Shown here: positions 38,822 to 48,508 of the stretch, piece by piece
Layout: each line of letters begins with the position of its first letter
How positions within the stretch are numbered: the first letter of the stretch is position 1
Source: an uncultured Clostridia bacterium
GTDB lineage: Bacteria; Bacillota; Clostridia; Oscillospirales; Ruminococcaceae
Direction: 5' to 3'
NCBI GenBank assembly: GCA_947589355.1
Contig: CANPZC010000001.1
Span: 124,001 to 188,000 of the forward strand
Length of the DNA: 64,000 nucleotides
Notes under the pieces: model-generated
Told to the model about the DNA's origin: nothing
The model's database searches: none
Seen by the model: the letters and a program-made list of their open reading frames with translations, nothing else
Position numbers and translations under genes: made by a program

Positions 38822-40720
38822 ATGGGCAGTATAAACGTACTCGGCAAAGAAATTTCGGAGCTTATCGCCGCAGGAGAGGTAATAGACAGACCCTCTGCAA
38901 TAGTTAAAGAGCTTACCGAAAACGCCATAGATTCGGGCGCGAGCCTCGTTACAATAGAGATAAAAAACGGCGGCAGAACGTTTATCCGCGTTACCGATAA
39001 CGGCTGCGGCATAGCCTATGAAGACGTGCCGACAGCGTTTCTTCGCCATGCCACCAGTAAAATTTCAAAGCAGTCAGACCTTGACAGCATAATGACACTT
39101 GGTTTTCGCGGCGAGGCGCTGGCATCTATATGCGCAGTCGCAAAGGTAGATGTACTGACAAAACGCCCCGAAGACAGCCTCGGCTGTAAGTACCGCATAT
39201 GCGCCAACGTGCAGGAAGAATATGAGCAAACAGGCTGCCCCGACGGCACTACTGTTATAGTGCGCGATATTTTTTATAACGTGCCCGCGCGCCTGAAGTT
39301 TTTGAAGAAAGACGTCACCGAGGGCAACGCTATAGCTGCAATAGTCAGCAAACTTGCGCTTTCTCACCCCGATGTTTCGTTCCGTTTTATCCGCGATAAC
39401 AAAAACGATCTTCTCACCGCAGGCGATGGCAAACTGCGCTCGGCGGTGTATTGTGTTTTCGGCAAAGAATTTGCAGCATCGCTGCTGCCCGTAGATTATA
39501 GCTACAACGGAATAAAAGTAACGGGCTTTACCTGTAAGCCGCTAATGGCAAAGGCAAACCACTCTTTTCAGAACTTTTTTATAAACAACAGGTATGTCAA
39601 GTCAATGACCTGTATGCACGCCGTCGATGAAGCCTATTCCAACAGTATAATGACCGGCAAAGTGCCTTCCTGCGTGCTTTATCTGGCTATACCGCCCGAA
39701 ATTATAGATGTGAATGTACACCCTACAAAGATAGAAGTCCGCTTTTCAAATGAGAAACTTATATACGACAGCGTGTATTTTGCAGTAAAAAATGCCCTTA
39801 TGACCGAGGATAAAGAGCATGAAATGAATATCACGCAGCCTCAGCGCAAGTTTACAGATGCCCAGCTTCACCCTATGTTCAAAGATGAAAAAGCCGAGCA
39901 GCTGAAAATGACCGCGCCGAAAGTAGAGCAGGTAGCATTTCAGCAGACCGGAAAACCTGCATATACACCAACTGCACCGCTCAACAGCCGCGTTATTCAG
40001 CGCCCCGAGCCTGCCGTTGATGTTCAAAATGATAAAGATGATAAAGAGCCTTTGGAAGAAAACGAAAAATTTCAGTATATCAGTCAGTCTTCTTTTGAAC
40101 GCCCACAGCAGCCCGTAAGCGAGCCTGTTGCAGAAAGCGAAATAGAAGAAATAGTCCCCACCGTTATCGGCGAGGTCTTCAAAACATATATAATAGTGCA
40201 GGCAGGCGAGGACATCTATATGATAGATAAGCACGCCGCCCACGAAAGATTTATCTTTGAAAAGCTCAAAAGCGATGTAAAAAGTTTAGACACCCAGATG
40301 CTGCTCGAGCCCGTAATGGTGCAGCTCTCGTTCGAGGAGTACGATGCAATAGCGCAAAATCCCGAAAAGGTTCAGAAAACAGGCTTTATCATAGAGCCCG
40401 ACCTTGCCCCCACCGTCGCGGTAAAGGGCGTGCCGGTAATGATAGCCGATATAAACCCTGCCGACCTCGTTCCGCAGATAGCCCAGAACCTTATAAACTC
40501 TAAGGTAGACCCGCAGCTTGATATTTTCGATGAGCTTTTTCATTCAATAGCCTGCCGCTCCGCAATAAAGGCAAATGACGACAGCTCGATAAGCGAGCTT
40601 GAAGTGATAGTCAAAGCCGTTTTCAACAGCGATAATTTGAAATATTGCCCTCACGGCAGACCGATAATGATAAAGCTTTCCAAAAAAGATATAGAAAAGC
40701 AATTCAAACGCATAGTCTGA
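38822..40720 (+). CDS. mutL: DNA mismatch repair protein MutL
   Basis: IAAGEVIDRPSAIVKELTENAIDSGA; GFRGEAL; CHGRP-region CPHGRPIMI. Confidence 0.96.
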   Translation: MGSINVLGKEISELIAAGEVIDRPSAIVKELTENAIDSGASLVTIEIKNGGRTFIRVTDNGCGIAYEDVPTAFLRHATSKISKQSDLDSIMTLGFRGEALASICAVAKVDVLTKRPEDSLGCKYRICANVQEEYEQTGCPDGTTVIVRDIFYNVPARLKFLKKDVTEGNAIAAIVSKLALSHPDVSFRFIRDNKNDLLTAGDGKLRSAVYCVFGKEFAASLLPVDYSYNGIKVTGFTCKPLMAKANHSFQNFFINNRYVKSMTCMHAVDEAYSNSIMTGKVPSCVLYLAIPPEIIDVNVHPTKIEVRFSNEKLIYDSVYFAVKNALMTEDKEHEMNITQPQRKFTDAQLHPMFKDEKAEQLKMTAPKVEQVAFQQTGKPAYTPTAPLNSRVIQRPEPAVDVQNDKDDKEPLEENEKFQYISQSSFERPQQPVSEPVAESEIEEIVPTVIGEVFKTYIIVQAGEDIYMIDKHAAHERFIFEKLKSDVKSLDTQMLLEPVMVQLSFEEYDAIAQNPEKVQKTGFIIEPDLAPTVAVKGVPVMIADINPADLVPQIAQNLINSKVDPQLDIFDELFHSIACRSAIKANDDSSISELEVIVKAVFNSDNLKYCPHGRPIMIKLSKKDIEKQFKRIV

Positions 40721-40731
40721 GGTTTTGTTTT

Positions 40732-41706
40732 ATGAAGAATGATAAAATACCTCTCGTGGCAGTCGTAGGGCCTACAGCTTCAGGAAAAACAGCAGCAGGC
40801 GTTATACTTGCAAAGCAGTGTGGCGGCGAAGTCGTTTCTGCCGATTCAATGCAGATATATAAGGGTATGAGCATTGCCACCGCAAAGCCCACCGCGCAGG
40901 AAATGCAGGGCGTAAAGCACCACCTTGTTGACGTTTTAGAGCCTACCGCAGATTTTTCTGTTGCAGATTACGTCACCCTCGCACAGGGCGTTATCGCAGA
41001 TATCACAGCGCGCGGCAAATTGCCCATACTTGTCGGCGGTACGGGGCTTTATGTCAATTCTCTTGTGGATAATATAACCTTTGACGATACCGAAAAATGC
41101 CCCGAGCTGCGAAGTGAGCTTTTTGACTTTGCCGAAAAAAACGGCACTCATGCCTTGTGGCAGCAGCTTTTGCAGCTTGACCCCGACAGCGCCGCCGCTA
41201 TACATGAAAATAACGTCAACAGAGTTGTGCGTGCAATAGAAGTTTGTAAGATAAGCGGCGAAAAAATGTCGGTAAGGCAGATAAAGAGCAGAGAAAATGC
41301 TTCGCCTTATAACAGCTGTATAATAGGTCTTAACTTCCGCAGCCGAGAGGCTCTGTATGAAAGAATAAACAAGCGCGTTGATGTAATGATAGAAAACGGT
41401 CTTTTGCAGGAGGCTGAGGAGTTTTTCAAAAGAGAGAACGTCTCTACCGCCGCGCAGGCAATAGGCATTAAGGAACTTAAACCCTATTTTGACGGCGAAG
41501 ACACCCTTGAAAACTGCGTGGAGAAAATAAAACGGGAAACACGCCGCTATGCAAAAAGACAGCTTACTTGGTTCCGTAAGCGTAAAGATGTCAACTGGAT
41601 ATACCTTGACGATATAAATTTGTTAAATTTTAATGACGAGTTCACAAAAATTTTAAAAATTACTGTAGCCAAATCGAATATTTTATGTTATAATTATAAT
41701 ATGTAA
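40732..41706 (+). CDS. miaA: tRNA dimethylallyltransferase
   Basis: VAVVGPTASGKTAAGV; SADSMQIYKGM; VGGTGLYV. Confidence 0.95.
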   Translation: MKNDKIPLVAVVGPTASGKTAAGVILAKQCGGEVVSADSMQIYKGMSIATAKPTAQEMQGVKHHLVDVLEPTADFSVADYVTLAQGVIADITARGKLPILVGGTGLYVNSLVDNITFDDTEKCPELRSELFDFAEKNGTHALWQQLLQLDPDSAAAIHENNVNRVVRAIEVCKISGEKMSVRQIKSRENASPYNSCIIGLNFRSREALYERINKRVDVMIENGLLQEAEEFFKRENVSTAAQAIGIKELKPYFDGEDTLENCVEKIKRETRRYAKRQLTWFRKRKDVNWIYLDDINLLNFNDEFTKILKITVAKSNILCYNYNM

Positions 41707-41758
41707 GTATGAACAGACAGAAACATAATGCAGAAACTAAATTAAGGGGACATAAAAA

Positions 41759-41998
41759 ATGAATAAGAATCTCAATCTTCAGGACGTGTTTTTGAATCAG
41801 GCAAGAAAGGATAGGATACCCGTGACATTCTTTCTTGTCAACGGCTTTCAGTTCAAGGGTGTCGTAAGAGGCTTTGACAGCTATATCGTCATCGCCGACT
41901 GCGACGGAAAGCAGTATGTGATCTATAAGCACGCCATTTCTACTATAGTACCTGCCAAGGCTATCAATATCCTTGATTCCGGTTCGCAGACCGAGTAA
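41759..41998 (+). CDS. hfq: RNA chaperone Hfq
   Basis: [38 protein letters not shown]...YKHAISTI; downstream of miaA. Confidence 0.95.
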   Translation: MNKNLNLQDVFLNQARKDRIPVTFFLVNGFQFKGVVRGFDSYIVIADCDGKQYVIYKHAISTIVPAKAINILDSGSQTE

Positions 41999-42003
41999 AT
42001 GCT

Positions 42004-43191
42004 ATGTCAAGGACGTTAAAGGTAGTCGGCGTTTTGCTGTCTTTATTTCTGATAGCGACAGTGTGCAGCCAGATATACTTTGTCACTAACGATAAGTGTA
42101 CATATAACGTCGCGCTGGAATATTCAGTCTCGCAAAGTCTGTCATTCAAAGGCGTTATCGTCAGGAATGAAACGGTCATAACATCTCCGTCTGGAGGGGT
42201 AGTGGACTATTGCTACAGCGACGGCAGCAAAATTTCCGCAGGCGCAGTAATAGCCAACTGCTATGCATCTAAAGCCGAGATACTTTCAAAGCAGAAAAAA
42301 GAAAGCTATGAAAGCGAGATAGCAGGCTTAAAGCAGGCTCAGAGCTTTGTAAATACCGAGTATTCCGATGCCGACAGCGTGAAAAGACTTATAGACGAAA
42401 AGTACGGCGAAACGGCTGACTATATCCGCCTTAAAGAGTATGAAAAGGCTAAAGACAGCGAAGCCGAGCTGAGAGTTCTGATGAATAAGTATAACGTCAT
42501 CACAGGGCTTGAGAGCGACTATCAGCAGCTTATTTCCTCTCTTGAAGATAAAATATCGCTGGTAGATCAGGTGTATAACGAGCCGACGAGTTCCGTTGTC
42601 TCACAAAGCGGCGGCTATTTCGTATCTGCTACCGACGGCTATGAGCAAAGCCTCAACTATGATACCATTTATGACCTCGATAAAGAGGGCATAGAAGAAA
42701 TAGTCAACGGCAAACCGCAGCCCGTGCCCAACGCCATAGGCAAAACGTTCGATTCCTATAGCTGTAAGATAATAGGCGTTATAAATACCGATAACCCGTT
42801 TTTTGCAGATACCTATGTAAATTTCAAGCTGTCTTCCAGCAGCAATGTCTACAGCGCCTATGTAGAGAAGATAGATAAGATAAACGATAAAGGCGACTGT
42901 ATCATTATCCTTGACTGCGAAATGATAGACGAGTTTATAATTAAGAACAGAGTAGAGCAGATACAGCTCATATTTGACGACTATGACGGCATAAGAGTAC
43001 CGCGTAAAGCGATAAGGTTCAAAGATAACCAAAAGGGCGTCTATATCATCTACGGCGAGGAATATGTGTTCAAGAAAATAAACGTCGTTTATGAGGGCGA
43101 CGATTTCGTGCTATCTGAAATAACCGACGATGAAGACAGCCTTATGATATACGACCAGATAGTTATAGACGGCCGTGGAGTCGGGGTGTAG
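42004..43191 (+). CDS. HlyD-like membrane-fusion/adaptor protein in division cluster
   Basis: N-terminal TM, GVIVRNETVITSPSGGVVDYCYSDGSKISAGAVIA biotinyl-lipoyl-like region, coiled coil, C-terminal VPRKAIRFKDNQKGVYI. Confidence 0.75.
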   Translation: MSRTLKVVGVLLSLFLIATVCSQIYFVTNDKCTYNVALEYSVSQSLSFKGVIVRNETVITSPSGGVVDYCYSDGSKISAGAVIANCYASKAEILSKQKKESYESEIAGLKQAQSFVNTEYSDADSVKRLIDEKYGETADYIRLKEYEKAKDSEAELRVLMNKYNVITGLESDYQQLISSLEDKISLVDQVYNEPTSSVVSQSGGYFVSATDGYEQSLNYDTIYDLDKEGIEEIVNGKPQPVPNAIGKTFDSYSCKIIGVINTDNPFFADTYVNFKLSSSSNVYSAYVEKIDKINDKGDCIIILDCEMIDEFIIKNRVEQIQLIFDDYDGIRVPRKAIRFKDNQKGVYIIYGEEYVFKKINVVYEGDDFVLSEITDDEDSLMIYDQIVIDGRGVGV

Positions 43192-43194
43192 AAA

Positions 43195-43887
43195 ATGACC
43201 GAAAATGAAAAATATCTTGTTGAAAATTATAAAACAATATGCTATAATGTAAACGAAGCCTCGGCAAAGTATGCAGGCGGCAGAAAAGTGCGTATAATGG
43301 GCGTTACCAAAACTGTCGATCCGCAGCTTGTCAACCGATCGATAGACCTCGGCATTGACCTGCTAGGCGAGAACAGAGTGCAGGAGTATCTTTCAAAAAA
43401 AGATATTTATAAACCATGCGAGGTGCAGTTTATAGGCAATCTGCAAACCAATAAAATAAAGTATATTATAGACAGCGTTTCTATGATACAGTCGGTAGGT
43501 ACTCTGCCGCTCGCGCAGGCAATAGATAAACAGGCAGAGAAGCACGGCAGGGTGATGGATATCTTAGTGCAGATAAATATCGGCAGCGAGCTTACCAAAG
43601 GCGGCTTTGAAAAAGAGCAGACAGACGAAGCCATATACGCCATAGAGCAGCTTAAAAACGTAAGGGTGCGCGGTCTTATGACTATTCCGCCCCCGGGCTG
43701 CGGTGAAGATGTGTTTGACAGTATGCATCGGCTGTATCTTGATATGAAAGAAAAACATGACCGTAGCGGCTGTTTTGATACGCTTTCTATGGGAATGTCG
43801 GGAGATTATGAGACCGCGGTAAAGCACGGTTCAACTCTCGTAAGACTGGGAACAGCTCTGTACGGAGCAAGAATATATAAAAAATAG
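43195..43887 (+). CDS. YggS/YlmE family PLP-binding protein
   Basis: IMGVTKTVDPQLVNRSIDLGIDLLGENRVQE; HFIGNLQ-like QFIGNLQTNK; LSMGMSGDYETAVKHGSTLVRLGTALYG. Confidence 0.94.
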   Translation: MTENEKYLVENYKTICYNVNEASAKYAGGRKVRIMGVTKTVDPQLVNRSIDLGIDLLGENRVQEYLSKKDIYKPCEVQFIGNLQTNKIKYIIDSVSMIQSVGTLPLAQAIDKQAEKHGRVMDILVQINIGSELTKGGFEKEQTDEAIYAIEQLKNVRVRGLMTIPPPGCGEDVFDSMHRLYLDMKEKHDRSGCFDTLSMGMSGDYETAVKHGSTLVRLGTALYGARIYKK

Positions 43888-43891
43888 ATCT

Positions 43892-44362
43892 TTGGAGGAA
43901 AACAAAATGAGTGTATTGAACGGATTGAAAAGTATGTTCGTCGGCGCCGATGACGATTACGAAAATGAAGATGCGGGCTATACAAGAGAGACACAGCCCG
44001 AACGTTCTTCAGCAAGAGAAACAAGAGAACCAAGAGAAACAAGAGATGGAAGGAGCAGGGAAGTTAAAATGATCGAGACAACAACAACATTGCAGATAGT
44101 TCTGGCAAGACCTAACGATTTTTCTGAGGTAAAGTCAATAGGCGATGACCTCAACGACCAGAAAACAGTTCTTCTTAACCTTGAAAGCGTTAAGGGCGAG
44201 GACGCAAGAAGAATACTTGACTTTCTTTCGGGCGTGGCGTATGCAAACGGAGCCGATATAAAGATGATGGCTCAGAAAACATTCGCAATAATGCCGAAGA
44301 ATGTAGGTTTTCAGGGCGTTGACCTCATGAGCGAGCTGGAGAATAACGGTTACAGCTTCTGA
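43892..44362 (+). CDS. sepF: Cell division protein SepF
   Basis: KTVLLNLESVKGEDARRILDFLSGVAYANGADIKMMAQKTFAIMP. Confidence 0.94.
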   Translation: MEENKMSVLNGLKSMFVGADDDYENEDAGYTRETQPERSSARETREPRETRDGRSREVKMIETTTTLQIVLARPNDFSEVKSIGDDLNDQKTVLLNLESVKGEDARRILDFLSGVAYANGADIKMMAQKTFAIMPKNVGFQGVDLMSELENNGYSF

Positions 44363-45156
44363 TGAGCGAAGAATTTTCGTTTTTGCACGGGCTCACCCGT
44401 GAAGAAGAGGTCTTTGCACGAAATATTTTGGATAGAGTTTCGGCAGCCGATAAAGCAGGCTATTGCAGATATACCATGTTCCTCGGCGAGTGGCAGACCG
44501 ATATAGCGCTTGCGGTAATGAAAAGTAAGCGCTTTGAAAGGTATTGCTTTTTCGGCGGCTACAGCGGCGAGGAGTTTGAATGCAGCAGAAAAATGCTTGC
44601 CGTATTCGGTGAGTATGCAAAGCCGACGTTTGAGGATTTCCCCATAAGAGCCGTGTCTTTTCGCTTCAAACCGTGCTATAAGCTCACGCACCGCGACTTT
44701 CTCGGCGCTTTGATGTCGCTTGAAATAAAGCGTGAGTGTATAGGCGATATTTTGGTAGGCGAGGGCGCTTGTGTAGCATTTTTGGCAGAGCATATAGCGA
44801 AAGATGTGCTGCATATAGATAAAGTCGGCAATGTCGGCGTCGAGGCGCTTAAGGGCGTTTCTGCCATTTCTGAAATAGACCTCTCGCCAAAGCTTAAAAT
44901 TATCGAGAGTACAGTTTCATCACTTCGCGCAGACTGTATCGCGGCTGCGGCGGCAGGCGTTTCGCGTGAAAAAGCGCAGAAAATACTCGCGGCAAAAAAT
45001 TTTGTCGTGGCAGGAAAAACGGTAGAAAACAGCGACGCTCACATCGAAGAAGGCACTGTGTTCTATATAAAAGGTCACGGTAAATTCAGGCTTTCACAGG
45101 CAGGTAATGTTACGCGCAAAAACAAAGTGCGTATCGTGATAGAAAAATTTGTGTAA
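44362..45156 (+). CDS. YlmH-like S4-domain RNA-binding protein
   Basis: Position between sepF and divIVA; GYSGEEFECSRKML; LGALMSLEIKRECIGDILV; C-terminal S4 domain. Confidence 0.9.
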   Translation: MSEEFSFLHGLTREEEVFARNILDRVSAADKAGYCRYTMFLGEWQTDIALAVMKSKRFERYCFFGGYSGEEFECSRKMLAVFGEYAKPTFEDFPIRAVSFRFKPCYKLTHRDFLGALMSLEIKRECIGDILVGEGACVAFLAEHIAKDVLHIDKVGNVGVEALKGVSAISEIDLSPKLKIIESTVSSLRADCIAAAAAGVSREKAQKILAAKNFVVAGKTVENSDAHIEEGTVFYIKGHGKFRLSQAGNVTRKNKVRIVIEKFV

Positions 45157-45184
45157 AAAATAAAATTAAGGAGGCATTTGTACT

Positions 45185-45952
45185 ATGCTTAGTCCAAGTG
45201 AGATCAGAGGAAAGGTTTTTGAAAAGTATACATCAGGCTACAGACCCGAGGACGTAGATCAGTTCCTCGCGCAGGTGGCTAACGACTATGAAACACTTTA
45301 TAACAATAACGCTGACAGCGAAGAAAAAATTATGAAGCTCGTTGATAAAATAAACGAGTATCGAGAGGACGAGGACGCCATAAAAGACGCGCTTCTCTCC
45401 GCACAGAAAGAAAGCAAGCGTATCCTTGCCGATGCAAAAGCGCAGTCAGAGCAGATGATAAACGAAGCCTTGGCAGAGCGTGAGCGTGTTGAAAAAGAAA
45501 GCGAAGTTGAGTGCGAGAGAATAATCTCCGAGCATAAGGAGTATTGCGCAAAGGTCATCTCCGAGAATACCGCCGAGACCGAGAAGAAGATACAGCAGGT
45601 CAAAGACGAGTATGCGCAGCGGTCTAAAGATCTTAAAGAGCTCAAACTCAACGCCGCTCAGTTCAGAGAGCAGCTTACCGAAATATACAGTCAGCAGATA
45701 CAGCTCGTTATGCAGATGCCCGACATGGAAGAGATCGAAAATGAAGATGCAGCAGCCGATGACAGCGATGAAGCTCCTGCCGAAGCTGTCATAACCGAAG
45801 AAGCCGCACCTGCACAAGAAGAAGCTCCCAAAGCTGAGGAAGCTGCCCCTGCCGCGCAGGATATACCGGCTCTTAAAGATGAATCGGTGTTCACTCACCA
45901 TAAACCAAGAGAGGTCAAATTCTCCGATCTCAGATTTGGCAACAGAAAGTAA
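45185..45952 (+). CDS. divIVA: DivIVA family protein
   Basis: LSPSEIRGKVFEKYTSGYRPEDVDQFLAQVANDYE, coiled coil. Confidence 0.94.
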   Translation: MLSPSEIRGKVFEKYTSGYRPEDVDQFLAQVANDYETLYNNNADSEEKIMKLVDKINEYREDEDAIKDALLSAQKESKRILADAKAQSEQMINEALAERERVEKESEVECERIISEHKEYCAKVISENTAETEKKIQQVKDEYAQRSKDLKELKLNAAQFREQLTEIYSQQIQLVMQMPDMEEIENEDAAADDSDEAPAEAVITEEAAPAQEEAPKAEEAAPAAQDIPALKDESVFTHHKPREVKFSDLRFGNRK

Positions 45953-45984
45953 CGCACCTTGCAATATATCATATTTAAAATAAA

Positions 45985-46017
45985 GTAAACTGAGAGAATT
46001 CATTTCTCTCAGTTTAC
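45985..46017 (+). terminator. Intrinsic terminator-like hairpin after divIVA
   Basis: GTAAACTGAGAGAA-ttcat-TTCTCTCAGTTTAC, 14 bp perfect stem. Confidence 0.65.
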
Positions 46018-46021
46018 ACAT

Positions 46022-46190
46022 TTATCGGCGCAGCTTTAAAACGAGCTTATATAGCGAGTTTTAAAGCGTGAGGGTAACGAAGCCGATGCAGGAAGGGGTA
46101 CACGGGGAAACCAGTTCGGGGTGTCCCCGTGAAGTGACGACATCGTCGTCGCGCGTTAGTTGTCATTCATCGTAATGGCAACTTGTTTTT
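46022..46190 (+). ncRNA. Candidate structured leader/ncRNA upstream of lspA ending in a terminator hairpin
   Basis: ATCGGC(46024)/GCCGAT(46082) closing stem around GCTTTAAAAC/GTTTTAAAGC; CACGGGGA/TCCCCGTG; GACGA/TCGTC; AGTTGTCATT/AATGGCAACT + TGTTTTTT. Confidence 0.5.
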
Positions 46191-46209
46191 TGAGAGGATA
46201 TTTTTCATA

Positions 46210-46743
46210 ATGATGTTGTTTGTATCTCTGGCAGCCGCCGCACTTTTAGTCGTAATAGACCAGCTCAGCAAACTTTATATCACAAACCACTATGCCATAG
46301 GGCAGATAAAAGAGCTGATCACGATCGCCGGGCATAAGATAATTTCAATTACCCATGTGCGCAATTCGGGCGCAGCGTGGAGCATATTGCAGGGCAGCAC
46401 TGTGTTTTTGGTGGTACTGCCTATACTGCTCATAGTAGCTTTGATAGTGCTTATGGCAATGGGCAAGGTGCGCTCAAAGCTTGAGTATGTATCGCTTGCG
46501 CTGATAATAGCAGGCGGCGTTGGCAACCTTATCGACAGAATACGCCTGCACGAAGTCGTTGACTTTATCAAGTGGGAAGTGTTTCAGTTCCCCGTGTTCA
46601 ATTTTGCAGATATCTGCGTGGTCTGCGGCGCGATAATGCTGTGTGTCTACTTTGTTTTCTTCGATAAAAGTGACAAAAAAACGGACAGTAAAACCGACGA
46701 AGTGAAAGCCCCCGAGGAAGATAACAATGTGCAAGAGCAGTGA
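46210..46743 (+). CDS. lspA: Lipoprotein signal peptidase (signal peptidase II)
   Basis: VVIDQLSKLYI; ITHVRNSGAAWSIL; GGVGNLIDRI; VFNFADICVVCG; ATG 46210 with GAGAGGA SD preferred over TTG 46183. Confidence 0.94.
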   Translation: MMLFVSLAAAALLVVIDQLSKLYITNHYAIGQIKELITIAGHKIISITHVRNSGAAWSILQGSTVFLVVLPILLIVALIVLMAMGKVRSKLEYVSLALIIAGGVGNLIDRIRLHEVVDFIKWEVFQFPVFNFADICVVCGAIMLCVYFVFFDKSDKKTDSKTDEVKAPEEDNNVQEQ

Positions 46744-47653
46744 GTTTGATTTCTCCGTTTGTGAGCAGCACGAGGGTGTGCGACTTGACGTATTTATCGC
46801 CGAAAACTGCGATGTCACACGCTCTGCCGCGCAAAAACTAATTGCAGACGGCAATGCTTTTGTCAATGGTTTCCCTGTAAATAAAAGCTGTAAACTAAAG
46901 AGCGGCGACAGCGTAAAAGTCACCGTGCCGCCTGCCCACGAGCTTGAAGCAGTACCCGAGAATATCCCCGTGAATATAGTCTATGAAGATGACGATCTGC
47001 TTGTGGTAGATAAACCCAAAGGCATGGTAGTCCACCCTGCCGCAGGCAACGAAAGCGGCACTCTGGTCAATGCTCTTTTGTATCATTGCAAAGGCAGACT
47101 TTCAAGCATCAACGGTGTTATAAGACCCGGCATCGTCCATAGAATAGATAAAAATACCAGCGGTCTGCTCATGGTCGCCAAAAACGACCGTTCGCATAAT
47201 TTCCTCGCCGATCAGATAAAGGGGCATTCATTTGTCCGCGAGTATAAAGCAATAGTCTGCGGCAGTTTCAAAGACGACGAGGGCACAATAGATGCCCCGA
47301 TAGGCAGACACCCTATAGATCGAAAAAAGATGTGCGTAACGCAGAAAAATTCCAAAAATGCCGTAACGCATTATAAAACGCTGGAGCGCTTTGGCGGTTA
47401 TAGTTTTGTAAGTTTCAGGCTCGAAACGGGCAGAACTCATCAAATAAGAGTACACTGCGCCTATATGCACCACCCCGTGCTTGGCGATGACGTATACGGC
47501 AAAGCGGTAAGATATTTTGAGGGGCAGTGCCTCCATGCGTGCAAACTCGGCTTTATCCACCCTGCAACAGGGGAGTATATGGAGTTTGAAAGCGAGTTGC
47601 CGCAGTATTTCAGCGAAATTCTCACAAAACTTCGGGACGGCGAAAATATATGA
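46727..47653 (+). CDS. RluD-type 23S rRNA pseudouridine synthase
   Basis: S4 N-terminus; GIVHRIDKNTSGLLMVAK; LETGRTHQIRVH. Confidence 0.95.
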   Translation: MCKSSEFDFSVCEQHEGVRLDVFIAENCDVTRSAAQKLIADGNAFVNGFPVNKSCKLKSGDSVKVTVPPAHELEAVPENIPVNIVYEDDDLLVVDKPKGMVVHPAAGNESGTLVNALLYHCKGRLSSINGVIRPGIVHRIDKNTSGLLMVAKNDRSHNFLADQIKGHSFVREYKAIVCGSFKDDEGTIDAPIGRHPIDRKKMCVTQKNSKNAVTHYKTLERFGGYSFVSFRLETGRTHQIRVHCAYMHHPVLGDDVYGKAVRYFEGQCLHACKLGFIHPATGEYMEFESELPQYFSEILTKLRDGENI

Positions 47654-48471
47654 AATCAATATCTGATGTAGTTCTTTTAATGGATATGGACGGCACAATT
47701 CTGCCGCCCTCTAAAATACCATCGCCGCAAGACCTTGCATCTATAAAAAGATTTACAGCGGCAGGCGGAAGATTTTCCGTAGCCACAGGCAGAGCCTTGC
47801 AGTCTGTAGCGCAGTATTTTGATGAGATAGAGGTAAATTTCCCTGCTATAATGTGCAACGGCGCGCTGGTCTATGATATCAACGAAAAATGCGGCAAAAT
47901 GAATGTATACCTGCCCACATCTACAAAAGATATCATCGCTAAAATTCTTAAAGATAACCCGAATATCGGCTGCGAGATACTTACTATTGACCACGTTTAT
48001 GTTCCGCAGCTCAACGAAACTGAAAGCACGCATATTTCTATAGCAAAGGTAACACCCGACTACATACCTATAGAAGATACCCCACCCGATAAGTGGTATA
48101 AAGCGCTTTTTGCAGATAAACAAGAAAGAACCGATAAACTTGTTGAGTATGTCGCACAGCAGAATTTTGAGGGAGTCGATTTTGTCCGCTCCAGCAAGCA
48201 TTATTACGAGATACTCCCCAAGAATATCTCAAAGGGCAGCTGCGTTGATTTTATACGCGAGCATTACTGCACTGAGAGCGATGTTATCATCTGCGCAGGC
48301 GATTATCATAACGATATTGAAATGCTAAAAGCCGCCGATATAGCGGTGTGCCCTGCGAATGCGGTAGATGCCGTCAAGGAAATATGCGATATAGTCCTTG
48401 AAAGCTCCTGCGAGCAAAATGCCGTCACCGAGCTTGTAGATATGATACTCGGCGGCAAGATCAATTTGTAA
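47650..48471 (+). CDS. Cof-type HAD-family hydrolase
   Basis: VLLMDMDGTILPP; ICAGDYHNDIEMLKAADIAVCPANA. Confidence 0.92.
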   Translation: MKSISDVVLLMDMDGTILPPSKIPSPQDLASIKRFTAAGGRFSVATGRALQSVAQYFDEIEVNFPAIMCNGALVYDINEKCGKMNVYLPTSTKDIIAKILKDNPNIGCEILTIDHVYVPQLNETESTHISIAKVTPDYIPIEDTPPDKWYKALFADKQERTDKLVEYVAQQNFEGVDFVRSSKHYYEILPKNISKGSCVDFIREHYCTESDVIICAGDYHNDIEMLKAADIAVCPANAVDAVKEICDIVLESSCEQNAVTELVDMILGGKINL

Positions 48472-48508
48472 ATTCATCAATATTTCTATATATCTGGAGG
48501 TAAAATTT

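Noticed and set aside
46022-46190. lspA leader as T-box, SRP RNA or tmRNA
   Set aside because: No T-box AGGGTGGNACCGCG, no SRP GGAAGNAGC loop, no tmRNA signature seen; left as unassigned structured RNA.
46183-46209. TTG at 46183 as the lspA start
   Set aside because: It lies in the terminator T-tract; ATG at 46210 has a proper SD (GAGAGGA) and gives the usual LspA N-terminus.
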